DNA of 64,000 bases from Trichobilharzia regenti (GCA_944472135.2 OX235263.1:20575379-20639378); one strand, 5' to 3'; shown: positions 37,101-38,944, counted from the stretch's first letter. Numbers and translations: made by a program. Notes: generated from the letters alone by a model not told the origin.

Positions 37101-37799
37101 TCAAAATAATAAAATCGGCATAGTGACATATTAGAACACAGTGATATACATGAGTTCAAAGTTATTGAGGAATCAGTTGTGTATGAATAGGTGTTTGATC
37201 AGCATAACCTTAAATTTCAACGAAAATCACTGCAAAGTTCTGGATAAGTGACCTAATATTCCATATTCCCATGTATTATAAATGTTACAATTGCAGGAGC
37301 TTAATTTGTCTTAAACTGTTGTCTAGAGATCGATCCCTATAAAATCTCAGCAAACATAATAACAATCATAACAAAGACATACCTGACAGGAAAAAGACAT
37401 GCGCGCTTGTATATGTTGGACCCGAAGATGGAAAATCTTGTAACAGCAACTCAACCTCCTTCAGAAATATTAGGACATCAATATACTTACCGCTCTTCTA
37501 GGGCGCATTATGTATATTGCTGGCATATTAAGTTTCTGCCTTTTGCGTTTGAGAGATTCGACAACTAAATAGAGATAAACCTATGAGAACTAAATGTTTA
37601 CTTACGAGTTATGCCAAACTCAGTAATATCTTGCATCTTAAAACATGATGATAATACTCGTGTGGCGGCATCATCCATAATCAGAATCTTCCATCCTGAT
37701 ATTTTTGAAAGTGCTTCAAAAATATATTTCCTGAAAGCTATAAGAATTAGACTTAGTTATGGAATACTTACAAATTCCTACTTCATTGATCAAGGACAT
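936..37799 (-). CDS. unc-18: Munc18/UNC-18 (syntaxin-binding, Sec1/Munc18 family) gene, exons 1-9; 3' part off window
   Basis: Sec1/Munc18 proteins bind syntaxin and the assembling SNARE bundle and are needed for vesicle fusion at the plasma membrane, chiefly neurosecretion. I assembled nine minus-strand exons by translation, GT-AG borders and phase; every junction fits and the sum is 1116 nt, 372 codons. Family landmarks in order: start MSLINEVGI (1-9), GWKILIMDD in domain 1, MPAIYIM, the stretch [11 protein letters not shown], the [19 protein letters not shown] segment at about 225-243, [13 protein letters not shown], and MPQYQTEA of domain 3a near 325. Family members are about 590-600 residues, so roughly 220 C-terminal residues lie left of position 1. 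Introns run 34, 41, 563, 1289, 14815, 10842, 6580 and 1584 bp, small at the 5' end as is usual in schistosomes. The long ones are filled with transposons. Which vertebrate paralogue (STXBP1/2/3) is closest cannot be settled here. Confidence 0.93.
1420..1480 (+). repeat. Penelope-like element terminal repeat (pLTR) scrap
   Basis: ATCTTATCCATAATGGCATT and CCACAGTGCCCAAGTTTTAT recur at 7735-7775 and 29885-29935, downstream of the Penelope GIY-YIG fragment, so this is a short piece of that terminal sequence. Confidence 0.6.
1481..2520 (-). pseudogene. RTE-clade LINE fragment (family A), broken RT
   Basis: Minus-strand translation gives RT pieces in several frames: [35 protein letters not shown] (block with the first catalytic Asp) and, further left, the C-terminal segment that follows the RT. 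These align by eye with the better copies at 11162-12981 and 17730-19650. Frameshifts and stops throughout; truncated at both ends. It lies within unc-18 intron 8. Confidence 0.8.
2779..2865 (-). CDS. unc-18: unc-18 exon 8
   Basis: Residues about 257-285. [19 protein letters not shown] then RHQHIADVT, the counterpart of 'DDDLWIALRHKHIAEVS'. AAAG acceptor, GAG|GTATGT donor; the final AG plus the first G of exon 9 make Arg. Confidence 0.95.
3198..3512 (-). mobile_element. Solo LTR of the miniature Gypsy-like family C
   Basis: Read on the minus strand this 315-bp unit starts TGTGGTGAGAGCAGGCTGCT and ends TTGTTACA, matching in order the LTRs of the element at 31327-32457 (TGTGGTGAGACC...TCGTTACA; shared CCAATCA blocks and AATAAAA near the end). 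It is flanked by TATT at 3194-3197 and 3513-3516, a 4-bp target duplication, so it is an insertion that later lost its interior by LTR-LTR recombination. Contains a (TA)n run at 3255-3277. Confidence 0.82.
3800..5050 (-). pseudogene. Penelope-like element fragment (RT end plus GIY-YIG remnant)
   Basis: Minus-strand pieces in order: [15 protein letters not shown] (RT block with catalytic Asp, near 4990), [13 protein letters not shown] (RT block near 4590), a spacer, then [12 protein letters not shown] (GIY-YIG-type zinc/strand segment, near 4100) and the terminal LPWP motif near 3815. This order is that of Penelope-like elements. Several frameshifts; the middle of RT (YADD box) is not intact. 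No 5' end found. Confidence 0.78.
5096..5335 (+). repeat. Dispersed repeat, unclassified (copy 1)
   Basis: CAGGATTTCACCA..GAG.TGACAT, CTCTTCAT.GTAC.CA and TTACAAGGCGAGCTC occur in the same order here and at 7838-8035. No protein, no clear ends. May be an untranslated part of a LINE. Confidence 0.5.
5336..5709. other. unc-18 intron sequence, nothing recognised
   Basis: A short open frame (5400-5618) has no recognisable domain or codon signature; treated as chance. Confidence 0.5.
5710..6670. mobile_element. Fold-back element / long inverted repeat with inner hairpin
   Basis: The arm 5710-6057 is repeated in reverse complement at about 6333-6670 with only a few indels (for example GATAAAGAAAGG versus GATAAGAAAGG). 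Inside, 6233-6285 and 6290-6333 form a second near-perfect hairpin (CATTATAATAGAGGC...GCCTCTATTATAATG). About 175 bp of unpaired sequence (6058-6232) separates the left arm from the inner hairpin. No coding capacity. Structure resembles fold-back/long-TIR transposons; no target duplication was identified with confidence. Confidence 0.8.
6770..6868 (+). repeat. SINE tail fragment
   Basis: GTGAGGCTAGCAACCTCACCC and the following CTGTAAA...AAACTTCA match the middle of the SINEs at 13486-13703 and 63077-63320; the tRNA-like head is missing. Confidence 0.5.
6869..6945 (+). pseudogene. RTE endonuclease scrap
   Basis: [18 protein letters not shown] resembles the end of an APE-type LINE endonuclease (NQIDHI box). 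It is joined in frame to a Penelope fragment, so the open frame starting at 6876 is a chimera of two unrelated element pieces. Confidence 0.6.
6946..7480 (+). pseudogene. Penelope-like element GIY-YIG endonuclease fragment
   Basis: [17 protein letters not shown] is followed by a Lys-rich linker, then [11 protein letters not shown] and [20 protein letters not shown], a good GIY-YIG nuclease start with CxxC preceding YIG and the conserved Arg. The frame closes at 7406 and the rest ([21 protein letters not shown]) continues in another frame, so one frameshift is present. Probable role when intact: the nuclease that nicks target DNA for reverse transcription of the element. RT upstream is absent. 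Confidence 0.82.
7481..7800 (+). repeat. Penelope 3' region / terminal repeat
   Basis: Follows the GIY-YIG fragment and recurs at 10400-10800 and in inverted orientation around 29519-29945. Contains the hammerhead-like fold at 7640-7692 and the terminal ACCACAGTGCACAAGTTTTA. Confidence 0.7.
7640..7692 (+). other. Degenerate hammerhead-ribozyme-like fold
   Basis: CTTGAT then ATGATTAT, a stem GAGCA/TGCTC closing an 8-nt loop, then GAAAC, GTC and ATCAG that can pair back to TTGAT. The spacing is that of a minimal hammerhead, but the CTGATGA core is not canonical and in this copy stem III has no loop. Catalysis is doubtful. Confidence 0.3.
7838..8035 (+). repeat. Dispersed repeat, unclassified (copy 2)
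   Basis: Diverged second copy of the 5096-5335 repeat, sharing CAGGATTTCACCA and GGTTACAAGGCGAGCTC; lies immediately before an RTE fragment. Confidence 0.5.
8045..9240 (+). pseudogene. RTE-clade LINE fragment (family D), RT to 3' end
   Basis: RT blocks are split over frames: [20 protein letters not shown] (contains catalytic Asp), [20 protein letters not shown], then [15 protein letters not shown], the [20 protein letters not shown] segment, [17 protein letters not shown] and WIGHTLRK. The YADD box is damaged (a stop near 8395 interrupts DDICLIS-like sequence). The 3' end is GGCTGAAGCCCTATGTTCCC followed by an ATAATAATA tail near 9215-9240. Truncated 5'. Confidence 0.85.
9446..9576 (-). CDS. 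unc-18: unc-18 exon 7
   Basis: Residues about 214-256. Starts [18 protein letters not shown] and continues to [18 protein letters not shown], the most conserved Sec1/Munc18 block. TTAG acceptor, GT|GTAAGT donor, phase 2 end completing Val with the first A of exon 8. Confidence 0.96.
9722..10375 (-). pseudogene. RTE family D fragment, reverse orientation
   Basis: Minus-strand [17 protein letters not shown] matches the family D copy at 8590-8640, and the left end carries the family D 3' sequence (GAAGCTCCACGTTCCACTC-like, near 9735). Heavily frameshifted. Confidence 0.75.
10400..10800 (+). repeat. Penelope 3' region / terminal repeat (second copy)
   Basis: Parallels 7420-7790 (GGTGGAGAGAGA, CACCGGAGATATGG, ACTGATATGATTATGAG, GCTCGAAAC) and ends with CTACCACAATGCCCAAGTTC. 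Non-coding. Confidence 0.7.
10678..10738 (+). other. Hammerhead-like fold in Penelope terminal repeat
   Basis: AACTG at the left can pair with CAGTT after the cleavage-type GTC; GAAAC-ACT-GTC gives a one-base-pair stem III with a 3-nt loop as in minimal hammerheads. Stem II is imperfect and the CTGATGA core reads CTGATATGA. Confidence 0.3.
10835..11007 (-). mobile_element. tRNA-derived SINE (SMalpha type)
   Basis: On the minus strand the head is GTCGGTGGCACAGCGATTAG (pol III A box region) and the B box GGGTTCGAACCCC lies about 40 bases on. The body continues with ACACCTGATATCAATGGTCG, TGGAATCAAGC and an A-rich end. Same family as 12581-12776. No identified flanking duplication. Confidence 0.82.
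12028..12483 (-). pseudogene. RTE family A reverse transcriptase open segment (minus copy)
   Basis: 151-residue open piece of RT from [11 protein letters not shown] to DWMDYVNS with both catalytic aspartate boxes (FNSVD and YADD). The N-terminal fingers lie beyond the SINE insertion in another segment and the thumb is in a different frame, so no functional enzyme is encoded. Confidence 0.85.
12581..12776 (+). mobile_element. tRNA-derived SINE (SMalpha type) inside RTE copy
   Basis: Begins CGGTGGCACAGTGGTTAGGA (A box), B box GGGGTTCGAGCCC, then ACACCTGATATCTATGGTTG, TGGAATCAAGC and an (A)nT-rich tail. The plus arm at about 18226 shows the uninterrupted target (CAGGCTTTAGACCAGGTAGA), which fixes the insertion point exactly. 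Confidence 0.87.
12982..13473. other. unc-18 intron sequence, nothing recognised
   Basis: AT-rich sequence without a family match or long frame of interest. Confidence 0.5.
13486..13703 (+). mobile_element. SINE with tRNA-like head and RTE-like tail
   Basis: Head GCATCGGTGGCACAGCGGTT; the B box region is damaged by a deletion. The second half (CCTCTAGCCTGAAGCC, TATTCCTCTGGGAATG, AAAGGAATGAAAAAAA) resembles the 3' end of RTE family D. A 12-bp direct duplication AATACCTGCTAA flanks it (13474-13485 and 13704-13715), the hallmark of LINE-driven insertion. Confidence 0.88.
13716..14099. other. unc-18 intron sequence, nothing recognised
   Basis: A minus-strand open frame of 109 codons (13769-14098) shows no domain and no family resemblance; treated as chance. 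Confidence 0.45.
14100..14830 (-). pseudogene. RTE family A 3' fragment
   Basis: Minus-strand [46 protein letters not shown] and a 3' untranslated part (14100-14340). Segment after the RT only; frameshifted near 14590. It retains the sequence CTACGTGGCTTAGACTAACT that documents the empty target of the LINE inserted at 21013. Confidence 0.83.
14831..15489. other. unc-18 intron sequence, nothing recognised
   Basis: No convincing frame, repeat or domain seen. Confidence 0.5.
15490..15570 (-). pseudogene. Penelope-like element C-terminal scrap
   Basis: Minus-strand [17 protein letters not shown] followed by a Leu-Pro end matches the terminal motif of Penelope proteins (AEA..I...KPELC.QK). It abuts the RTE copy starting about 15575. 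Confidence 0.6.
15814..16285 (+). repeat. 5' LTR of Gypsy element B
   Basis: TGATAGGATCCC...CAGATATAACA. A four-fold internal repeat of a CAC(A/G)CATTTTG(G/T)TA-type motif spaced about 50 bp lies in its first 220 bp, and a TATAAATA box is at 16102-16109. Confidence 0.93.
16286..16380 (+). promoter_or_regulatory. Duplicated primer-binding site of element B
   Basis: ATTGGCGACGGGG occurs at about 16287-16299 and again about 16328-16341, each preceded by (T)ATAACA, the LTR end, and followed by TTTACTTTAATTCA.TGCAG. TGGCGACGGGG is the presumed tRNA-primer complement because it starts TGG just after the LTR. Confidence 0.75.
16448..17260 (+). CDS. Integrase-derived protein of Gypsy element B (truncated, core deleted)
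   Basis: 270 codons. Residues 1-75 are the RT/RNase H-integrase connection; residues 83-119 carry the HHCC zinc-binding set (LHISHPG with H83/H86, KCSKC with C116/C119); VHVDFAGPF gives the first catalytic Asp (147) and [12 protein letters not shown] follows. The segment with the second catalytic Asp is deleted after LRQLLL, and the stretch that should hold the catalytic Glu helix (about 17022-17080) is in another frame, with the original frame regained at an A7 run near 17080 ([10 protein letters not shown]). The protein cannot be an active integrase but could keep DNA- or integrase-binding ability. The stop TGA is the first codon of the 3' LTR. Confidence 0.85.
   Translation: MSISLDDLPVTAVEVARHTLRDPVLQQVSKFIRFGWPPHVHSNVLKQFYQRRQSLSIVNGCIMFADRVVVPANLRDHVLRQLHISHPGVGRMKAIARSYVYWPNIDDHIEDLVRKCSKCAQASKCPRKTELCSWPRPDKPWSRVHVDFAGPFNSMHFLICVDAFSKWPEIFPMHSATSIATVSHLRQLLLNVSSTPLSVLMQKRRGREQQKKILDKFLLHYRTNEKGQLCGRHTDHALSSTTQRSTRQRRAPKPFQIDPKSKSYTLYGGR
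17258..17729 (+). repeat. 3' LTR of Gypsy element B
   Basis: 472 bp, differing from the 5' LTR at a handful of positions (for example CAGTTATAACA versus CAGATATAACA at the end). Preceded by polypurine GGGGGGAGG. Confidence 0.93.
18165..18776 (+). pseudogene. RTE family A reverse transcriptase core (plus copy)
   Basis: 203-residue open segment containing [49 protein letters not shown], and [10 protein letters not shown]. These are RT blocks 1-5 with intact catalytic aspartates, but an upstream TAA (18060) and a downstream frame change (after DYVNS) isolate it from the rest of the polyprotein. Confidence 0.88.
19675..20240 (-). pseudogene. Penelope-like element fragment, linker and GIY-YIG end
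   Basis: Minus strand, in order: [24 protein letters not shown] linker (20040-20130), [16 protein letters not shown], then [20 protein letters not shown] (C-rich strand and YIGR of the GIY-YIG fold) and [19 protein letters not shown]. Frame breaks occur near 19910. No RT. It lies next to the 3' end of the RTE plus copy. Confidence 0.8.
20373..20397. repeat. (TA)n microsatellite
   Basis: About 12 TA units just downstream (gene sense) of unc-18 exon 6. Confidence 0.9.
20419..20500 (-). CDS. unc-18: unc-18 exon 6
   Basis: Residues about 186-213; [21 protein letters not shown] corresponds to the family '[21 protein letters not shown]' strand-helix of domain 2. CTAG acceptor, CAG|GTGAGT donor, phase 0 end. 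It lies between two transposon-packed introns of 14.8 and 10.8 kb. Confidence 0.94.
20690..21012 (-). pseudogene. RTE family A 3' end, left half of a split copy
   Basis: GAGTGGATGCATCCGCGACA, GATTTTCAGCCATATCAC and CTACGTGGCT match the 3' region of the copy at 14100-14460. The copy resumes at 28903 after an inserted LINE. Confidence 0.78.
21108..21374 (+). pseudogene. C-terminal fragment of LINE ORF2
   Basis: 88 codons ending THPYPT. Lacks RT motifs; assignment rests on the 3' position before a UTR and on the HPL-containing tail. Treat the family name as tentative. Confidence 0.5.
21591..22119 (+). repeat. Gypsy A LTR 1
   Basis: 529 bp, TGATATGTATCC...AGTACATAACA. Its last 50 bp include CATAACAATAATTCAGCGAC, which resembles a decayed LTR-end plus primer-binding site. 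Confidence 0.95.
22120..22197 (+). promoter_or_regulatory. Triplicated primer-binding region, unit 1
   Basis: TTTGGCGACGGGGAAAACTA occurs three times. Copy 2 is preceded by GTACATAACA (the LTR end); copy 3 is preceded by AAACAA only. Confidence 0.85.
22236..23108 (+). CDS. Gag of Gypsy element A, unit 1
   Basis: 290 codons. Gag forms the particle that packages element [16 protein letters not shown] (61-73), [20 protein letters not shown] (88-107) and [20 protein letters not shown] (121-140) are the helical capsid segments usual in Ty3/Gypsy Gag of flatworms and insects; the start codon is 17 bp after CAGCAGCAACAACATAACAA and just downstream of the primer-binding repeats. The C-terminal Cys-His knuckles ([13 protein letters not shown]) are encoded just downstream in the -1 frame, near 23075-23160, so the last about 25 residues of this frame are probably not the original C terminus. 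In this unit a lost G near 23149 also breaks the second knuckle. Confidence 0.85.
   Translation: MDPIKLELLFERQMKLMEMFVNQQTGPAPPSSNPNHTMLPSVDGIVNSISQFNYDPEANVTFDTWYQRYEDLFTVDLASQDDAWKVRVLLRKLGPAEYERYCNLILPQKPRDNCFDDTIKLLREHFGDHSSLFSIRYRCLKLAMNENDDFLTHVGTVNRECERFRLRSLTDDQFKALILICSLQSPRFTDIRTRLLNQLEQNPKLTLHDIADEYQRLINLQKDTHLVESTPPRSSDIRALRKSKNLSSATPDPPTSLMFRGNLHILVQLHKILQRRPLHHHAGIVARGTL
23249..23767 (+). CDS. Retropepsin-like protease of Gypsy element A, unit 1
   Basis: 172-codon open segment. [17 protein letters not shown] carries the aspartic protease active site as Asp-Thr-Ala (32-34); [11 protein letters not shown] is the flap region and NVLGLDWF (97-104) the conserved end of retropepsins. 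The enzyme would cleave Gag. After about residue 125 the sequence becomes basic and Ser/Pro-rich ([13 protein letters not shown]) and looks like the far C terminus of an integrase, so RT-RNase H-integrase were removed by one internal deletion. The listed ATG is only the first in the frame; translation probably enters by frameshift from Gag. Stop TGA is the first codon of LTR 2. Confidence 0.83.
   Translation: MSLRATRQVTTPAMRKYIDLQMNGHDTRLQLDTASDITVISEKLWNYIGRPPITNTSQSLLSACGGRLKLIGELKCSVSFRNTKFTGICYVTKNDLNVLGLDWFDRLHLADVPLNSLRNTVKKHKMLDNSGRSRSRKPNNQTKRQASTTSPKVPDKPPGKHPTNHSSSQKGR
23765..24293 (+). repeat. Gypsy A LTR 2 (shared by units 1 and 2)
   Basis: 529 bp, essentially identical to LTR 1 (CTTACTTACC versus CTTGCTTACC). 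Confidence 0.95.
24294..24363 (+). promoter_or_regulatory. Triplicated primer-binding region, unit 2
   Basis: Two full copies as in unit 1; the third is truncated to GGCGACGGGGAAAACTA. Confidence 0.85.
24401..25273 (+). CDS. Gag of Gypsy element A, unit 2
   Basis: Same 290-residue product as unit 1. Here the knuckle frame after the -1 step is intact: [13 protein letters not shown] then [14 protein letters not shown] (CX2CX4HX4C), continuing to a stop at about 25470. This is the best-preserved unit of the array. Confidence 0.87.
   Translation: MDPIKLELLFERQMKLMEMFVNQQTGPAPPSSNPNHTMLPSVDGIVNSISQFNYDPEANVTFDTWYQRYEDLFTVDLASQDDAWKVRVLLRKLGPAEYERYCNLILPQKPRDNCFDDTIKLLREHFGDHSSLFSIRYRCLKLAMNENDDFLTHVGTVNRECERFRLRSLTDDQFKALILICSLQSPRFTDIRTRLLNQLEQNPKLTLHDIADEYQRLINLQKDTHLVESTPPRSSDIRALRKSKNLSSATPDPPTSLMFRGNLHILVQLHKILQRRPLHHHAGIVARGTL
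25415..25933 (+). CDS. Retropepsin-like protease of Gypsy element A, unit 2
   Basis: Identical product to unit 1 (DTAS at 32-35, LGLDW at 99-103). It is one frame off the intact zinc-knuckle frame of this unit, so a second frame change separates nucleocapsid and protease. Confidence 0.83.
   Translation: MSLRATRQVTTPAMRKYIDLQMNGHDTRLQLDTASDITVISEKLWNYIGRPPITNTSQSLLSACGGRLKLIGELKCSVSFRNTKFTGICYVTKNDLNVLGLDWFDRLHLADVPLNSLRNTVKKHKMLDNSGRSRSRKPNNQTKRQASTTSPKVPDKPPGKHPTNHSSSQKGR
25931..26459 (+). repeat. Gypsy A LTR 3 (shared by units 2 and 3)
   Basis: 529 bp, same sequence as LTR 2 by eye. Confidence 0.95.
26460..26531 (+). promoter_or_regulatory. Triplicated primer-binding region, unit 3
   Basis: Two full copies; the third starts TTGGCGACGGGG, i.e. 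two bases longer than in unit 2 and shorter than in unit 1. Confidence 0.85.
26569..27441 (+). CDS. Gag of Gypsy element A, unit 3
   Basis: Same 290-residue product. Shares with unit 1 the missing G in the second zinc knuckle (AAGTGCAAATCATC near 27476-27488) and has a private C-to-T (CTTGTCC for CTTGCCC). Confidence 0.85.
   Translation: MDPIKLELLFERQMKLMEMFVNQQTGPAPPSSNPNHTMLPSVDGIVNSISQFNYDPEANVTFDTWYQRYEDLFTVDLASQDDAWKVRVLLRKLGPAEYERYCNLILPQKPRDNCFDDTIKLLREHFGDHSSLFSIRYRCLKLAMNENDDFLTHVGTVNRECERFRLRSLTDDQFKALILICSLQSPRFTDIRTRLLNQLEQNPKLTLHDIADEYQRLINLQKDTHLVESTPPRSSDIRALRKSKNLSSATPDPPTSLMFRGNLHILVQLHKILQRRPLHHHAGIVARGTL
27582..28100 (+). CDS. Retropepsin-like protease of Gypsy element A, unit 3
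   Basis: Identical product to units 1 and 2; stop codon formed by LTR 4. Confidence 0.83.
   Translation: MSLRATRQVTTPAMRKYIDLQMNGHDTRLQLDTASDITVISEKLWNYIGRPPITNTSQSLLSACGGRLKLIGELKCSVSFRNTKFTGICYVTKNDLNVLGLDWFDRLHLADVPLNSLRNTVKKHKMLDNSGRSRSRKPNNQTKRQASTTSPKVPDKPPGKHPTNHSSSQKGR
28098..28625 (+). repeat. Gypsy A LTR 4
   Basis: 528 bp; one T lost in CTTTACTTTACAAC and CGACAAG instead of CGACGAG near the end. Confidence 0.95.
28903..29335 (-). pseudogene. RTE family A, right half of the split copy
   Basis: Starts AACTGCTGTGGATTTCATTC, which in the copy at 14465 directly follows CTACGTGGCTTAGACT. Continues through degraded [14 protein letters not shown]-type and VLLYG segments in several frames. 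Together with 20690-21012 it brackets the inserted LINE. Confidence 0.8.
29374..29505. mobile_element. Short MITE-like hairpin element
   Basis: 132 bp. ACTTTAATTTAATTTTGTGT and TTCCCGTTGATTGATT at the left are mirrored by AATCAATCAACGGGAA and AATTAAAGT at the right, leaving a loop of about 60 bp. No coding capacity. Ends are compatible with a TA-flanked MITE, but no duplication is clear. Confidence 0.6.
29576..29630 (-). other. Hammerhead-like fold, left pLTR arm
   Basis: Minus strand CTTGATATGCTTATGAGCAA...TTGTGCTCGAAACGTCATCAG; same layout as at 7640, without a stem III loop. Confidence 0.25.
29785..29841 (+). other. Hammerhead-like fold, right pLTR arm (best copy)
   Basis: AACTTGAT can pair with ATCAGTT (stem I), GAGCA with TGCTC (stem II), then GAAAC-GTG-GTC provides a one-pair stem III with a 3-nt loop and the GUC cleavage triplet. 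Core is ATGATTA in place of CTGATGA, so two core positions deviate. Confidence 0.33.
29975..30140 (+). mobile_element. Second tRNA-like SINE family
   Basis: GTCTGAGTGGCCCAGTGGAT (A box region) and GGTTCCCGGCTCGAGTC (B box) about 40 bp apart, then a non-tRNA body (GGCGGTGACTCACTAGG ... GATGAAGTGCACATTCTAG). The anticodon arm does not fold as a tRNA gene. Distinct from the GGTGGCACAG SINE. Confidence 0.65.
30141..30639. other. unc-18 intron sequence, nothing recognised
   Basis: Contains TAGTGGGTAGTGGCTAGCAG near 30270 and AT-rich DNA; no domain or repeat assigned. Confidence 0.45.
31327..31682 (+). repeat. 5' LTR of element C
   Basis: TGTGGTGAGACC...TGTCGTTACA; several CCAAT boxes (CAACCAATCA), TATAAAA at 31603-31609, AATAAAACG near 31640. 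Confidence 0.92.
31708..32112 (+). CDS. Gag-integrase fusion peptide of element C
   Basis: 134 codons from the first ATG after the primer-binding site. Residues 1-58 ([38 protein letters not shown]) look like the N terminus of a Gypsy Gag. Residues from about 70 ([37 protein letters not shown]) match the C-terminal domain of Gypsy integrases (KWEGPF.V ... VNV..L..W). The junction at [10 protein letters not shown] is in frame, created by a deletion of nearly all gag and pol. The stop TGA lies inside the 3' LTR (32110-32112). Whether it is translated is unknown. Confidence 0.75.
   Translation: MKSLYPAVFDGDIWIFGQDFKASAQLSGVQDLSAMELLLETLLGGRAKAAYEGVGRSMDECSTGSGKQFPKWEGPYMVTSRWGYADTIAMANNERRVNVSELQKWIQRDKPTMTPAPSRSSRLQSHVFDGGRVW
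32105..32457 (+). repeat. 3' LTR of element C
   Basis: 353 bp; same as the 5' LTR except ATATATATAAATACG for the AATAATAATAAATACG stretch. Confidence 0.92.
32401..33342 (+). pseudogene. RTE family B reverse transcriptase, longest open segment
   Basis: Open from the 3' LTR of element C through [35 protein letters not shown] (first catalytic Asp), [26 protein letters not shown] (YADD). True RTE sequence begins at 32458; the preceding codons are LTR. Asp residues intact, but the frame ends at LRVG before the C-terminal domain. Confidence 0.86.
33964..34399. other. unc-18 intron sequence, nothing recognised
   Basis: AT-rich; open frames on the minus strand are low-complexity hydrophobic translations without domain character. 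Confidence 0.5.
34400..34510 (-). repeat. RTE family A 3' tail scrap
   Basis: AATCACAAGGAGTGGAAGTA and TTTCGAGCCACATCACCATC match the 3' part of family A at 14310-14390. Confidence 0.6.
34511..35315. other. unc-18 intron sequence, nothing recognised
   Basis: No domain, repeat pair or microsatellite seen. Confidence 0.5.
35316..35571 (-). CDS. unc-18: unc-18 exon 5
   Basis: Residues about 101-185, linking domain 1 to domain 2. Landmarks [29 protein letters not shown] and [17 protein letters not shown] align with the family 'CPDALFNELVKS', 'LPYESQVYSLD' and 'IATLCATLKEYP'. TTTAG acceptor, AA|GTGAGC donor, phase 2 end completing a Lys with exon 6. Confidence 0.95.
35985..36690 (-). pseudogene. 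RTE family A fragment, highly decayed
   Basis: GGTTTTGAGCCACATCACCA, CTCCAGGTTTTGATTTGACC and CATGAGACAGGATGCAACA parallel the 14100-14830 copy. Many small indels; an old insertion between unc-18 exons 5 and 4. Confidence 0.65.
36861..36927 (-). CDS. unc-18: unc-18 exon 4
   Basis: A 67-nt exon (22 codons plus 1 nt) with TTTTTAG acceptor and A|GTACGT donor. It fits phase 0 on the left and phase 1 on the right. The sequence ([19 protein letters not shown]) only loosely resembles the 'SDF..PPTAKYRAAHVFF' region and appears about three residues shorter; divergence here is the weakest part of the gene model. Confidence 0.75.
37491..37564 (-). CDS. unc-18: unc-18 exon 3
   Basis: Residues about 54-78. 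Reads [19 protein letters not shown], matching the family 'VEDI.KRREP.P.L.AVYLI' segment at the end of domain 1's first half. Bordered by TTTAG acceptor and GCG|GTAAGT donor, phase 0 at its end. Confidence 0.9.
37606..37737 (-). CDS. unc-18: unc-18 exon 2
   Basis: Residues about 10-53, domain 1. It begins after TTATAG at 37738-37739; a second AG 7 bases further in (CTTTCAG) was rejected because only the first keeps frame with exon 1. It contains [17 protein letters not shown], the counterpart of the conserved 'KVLVVDQLSMRMLSS' stretch. Ends in phase 1 before GTAAGT; next intron is 41 bp. Confidence 0.92.
37772..37799 (-). CDS. unc-18: unc-18 exon 1 (start codon)
   Basis: ATG at 37797-37799 on the minus strand opens a 28-nt coding piece (MSLINEVGI plus one base) followed by GTAAGT. 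The match to the family N terminus (MSL..VVG) and the phase (1) that fits exon 2 decided this start. Intron 1 is only 34 bp. Confidence 0.85.
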
Positions 37800-38644
37800 T
37801 GGCTGCTGAAGCGTCGCGCATCAACCTTCCGCCTGAAGTATTCAACGCATTTGGAGCAGACAAAGTGTGTTTGTTTTGCTTTCGGATAGTTAGAATTTAA
37901 TGATATAACGAAACATTTTTCATAACTCTTGAGTTTTACCACAGTTAATTAGTAGTTAATAAAACTAGGAGCAGAAAGGATGGTAGCACTAAAACATGGT
38001 AAACAAAGTTAAGTCACGGTAAACTTTCATAAATGCAGGCTAAATAAGTTTCTTCAACATATTCTCAAAGAAATAACTACAAAAGGCATTTAAAACGCAA
38101 AAGGTTGGTTAACAAAATTGGCTTCTACTGTCAAACAGTTATTAGGTTCTGGAATGTGCGCATTTTTTGACTGAAATTATCCGTAACTTATCAAGGTCAT
38201 CGGTGGAGTGAGACGCCTAGAGGCCATTTTCGTCCATGTTAGTCGGCCATGTTGGATCGTAGTTCCGTAGCTGTTCGTGTACGCGTTTGTTGTTCCGTTT
38301 ATCCTGCCGTTATACACGACTTATCTTGTTGCGTATTGTTCACAAATGATGCGTTTCACCTCATTTTTTGTTTCCATTGCTGTTAAAATGAATTATTTCT
38401 TTGGTTTCGAAAGTTTTCACTACCAGGTCAGTGCATTCATTTCGGTGTAATTGTTTCATACCTTGCATTCATGCGGCTTTCAGTGTTTTAGTTGTTTTTC
38501 AGCGGTTAACGAATTGGTACTGTGTAGAAGTTTTCGAAATTAGGCACATGAAAATGTTTGACTGGCAGAAGCAGTTGTTTCCAATCCGTTTGTTGGTTGC
38601 CGTTATTCTTGTTGGCTCGGTTAATTACTTAAGATGTAGAAATC
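37800..38644. promoter_or_regulatory. Upstream region of unc-18 (promoter/5' UTR inferred)
   Basis: The sequence directly upstream (minus-strand sense) of the unc-18 start codon. It is less AT-rich around 38200-38320 (GGCCATTTTCGTCCATG, GTACGCGTTTGTTG). No TATA box or known element was identified; the role is inferred from position only. Confidence 0.35.
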
Positions 38645-38944
38645 GTGAAAAAAAGTGTCTTTCTCGTTCATGTTTGCAGCATGCAACAATCTACGAGTGA
38701 ATCTGTTAAAGAGAACACCATCAGAGTTGATATTGGCAAGGTTTTCGAAGAACAAATTAAACCTGGAGAATTTAGAAACTGGGTTGAAGATGAAAAAGCT
38801 TTGAAGCTTCTTAGGAATGTGAATATACCATCAGTGTGCCTGCTAACATTTAAAAAAAATATTGTTAGAGTATCTAAGTCAAATAAGGTTGAGCCGCATG
38901 AAAAGTATAAATCTGTTGTGCTTGTGTGTATTTTGGGGAAATAA
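38645..38944 (+). CDS. Unrecognised open frame, divergent from unc-18
   Basis: 99 codons. From about residue 19 the product is hydrophilic with protein-like composition: KENTIRVDIGKVFEEQIKPG, EFRNWVEDEKALKLLRNVNI, KSNKVEPHEKYKSVV. It ends at 38944, about 90 bp before the first LTR of the BEL array. An overlapping frame (38401-38700) is less convincing. It could be a small gene sharing the unc-18 upstream region, a lone exon, or the 5' end of an unknown transposon; I do not recognise it. Confidence 0.4.
   Translation: MKKSVFLVHVCSMQQSTSESVKENTIRVDIGKVFEEQIKPGEFRNWVEDEKALKLLRNVNIPSVCLLTFKKNIVRVSKSNKVEPHEKYKSVVLVCILGK

Noticed and set aside
37606..37730. unc-18 exon 2 starting after CTTTCAG (37731-37732)
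   Set aside because: That acceptor leaves no upstream exon with fitting phase; using TTATAG 7 bp earlier joins exon 1 (MSLINEVGI) in frame.
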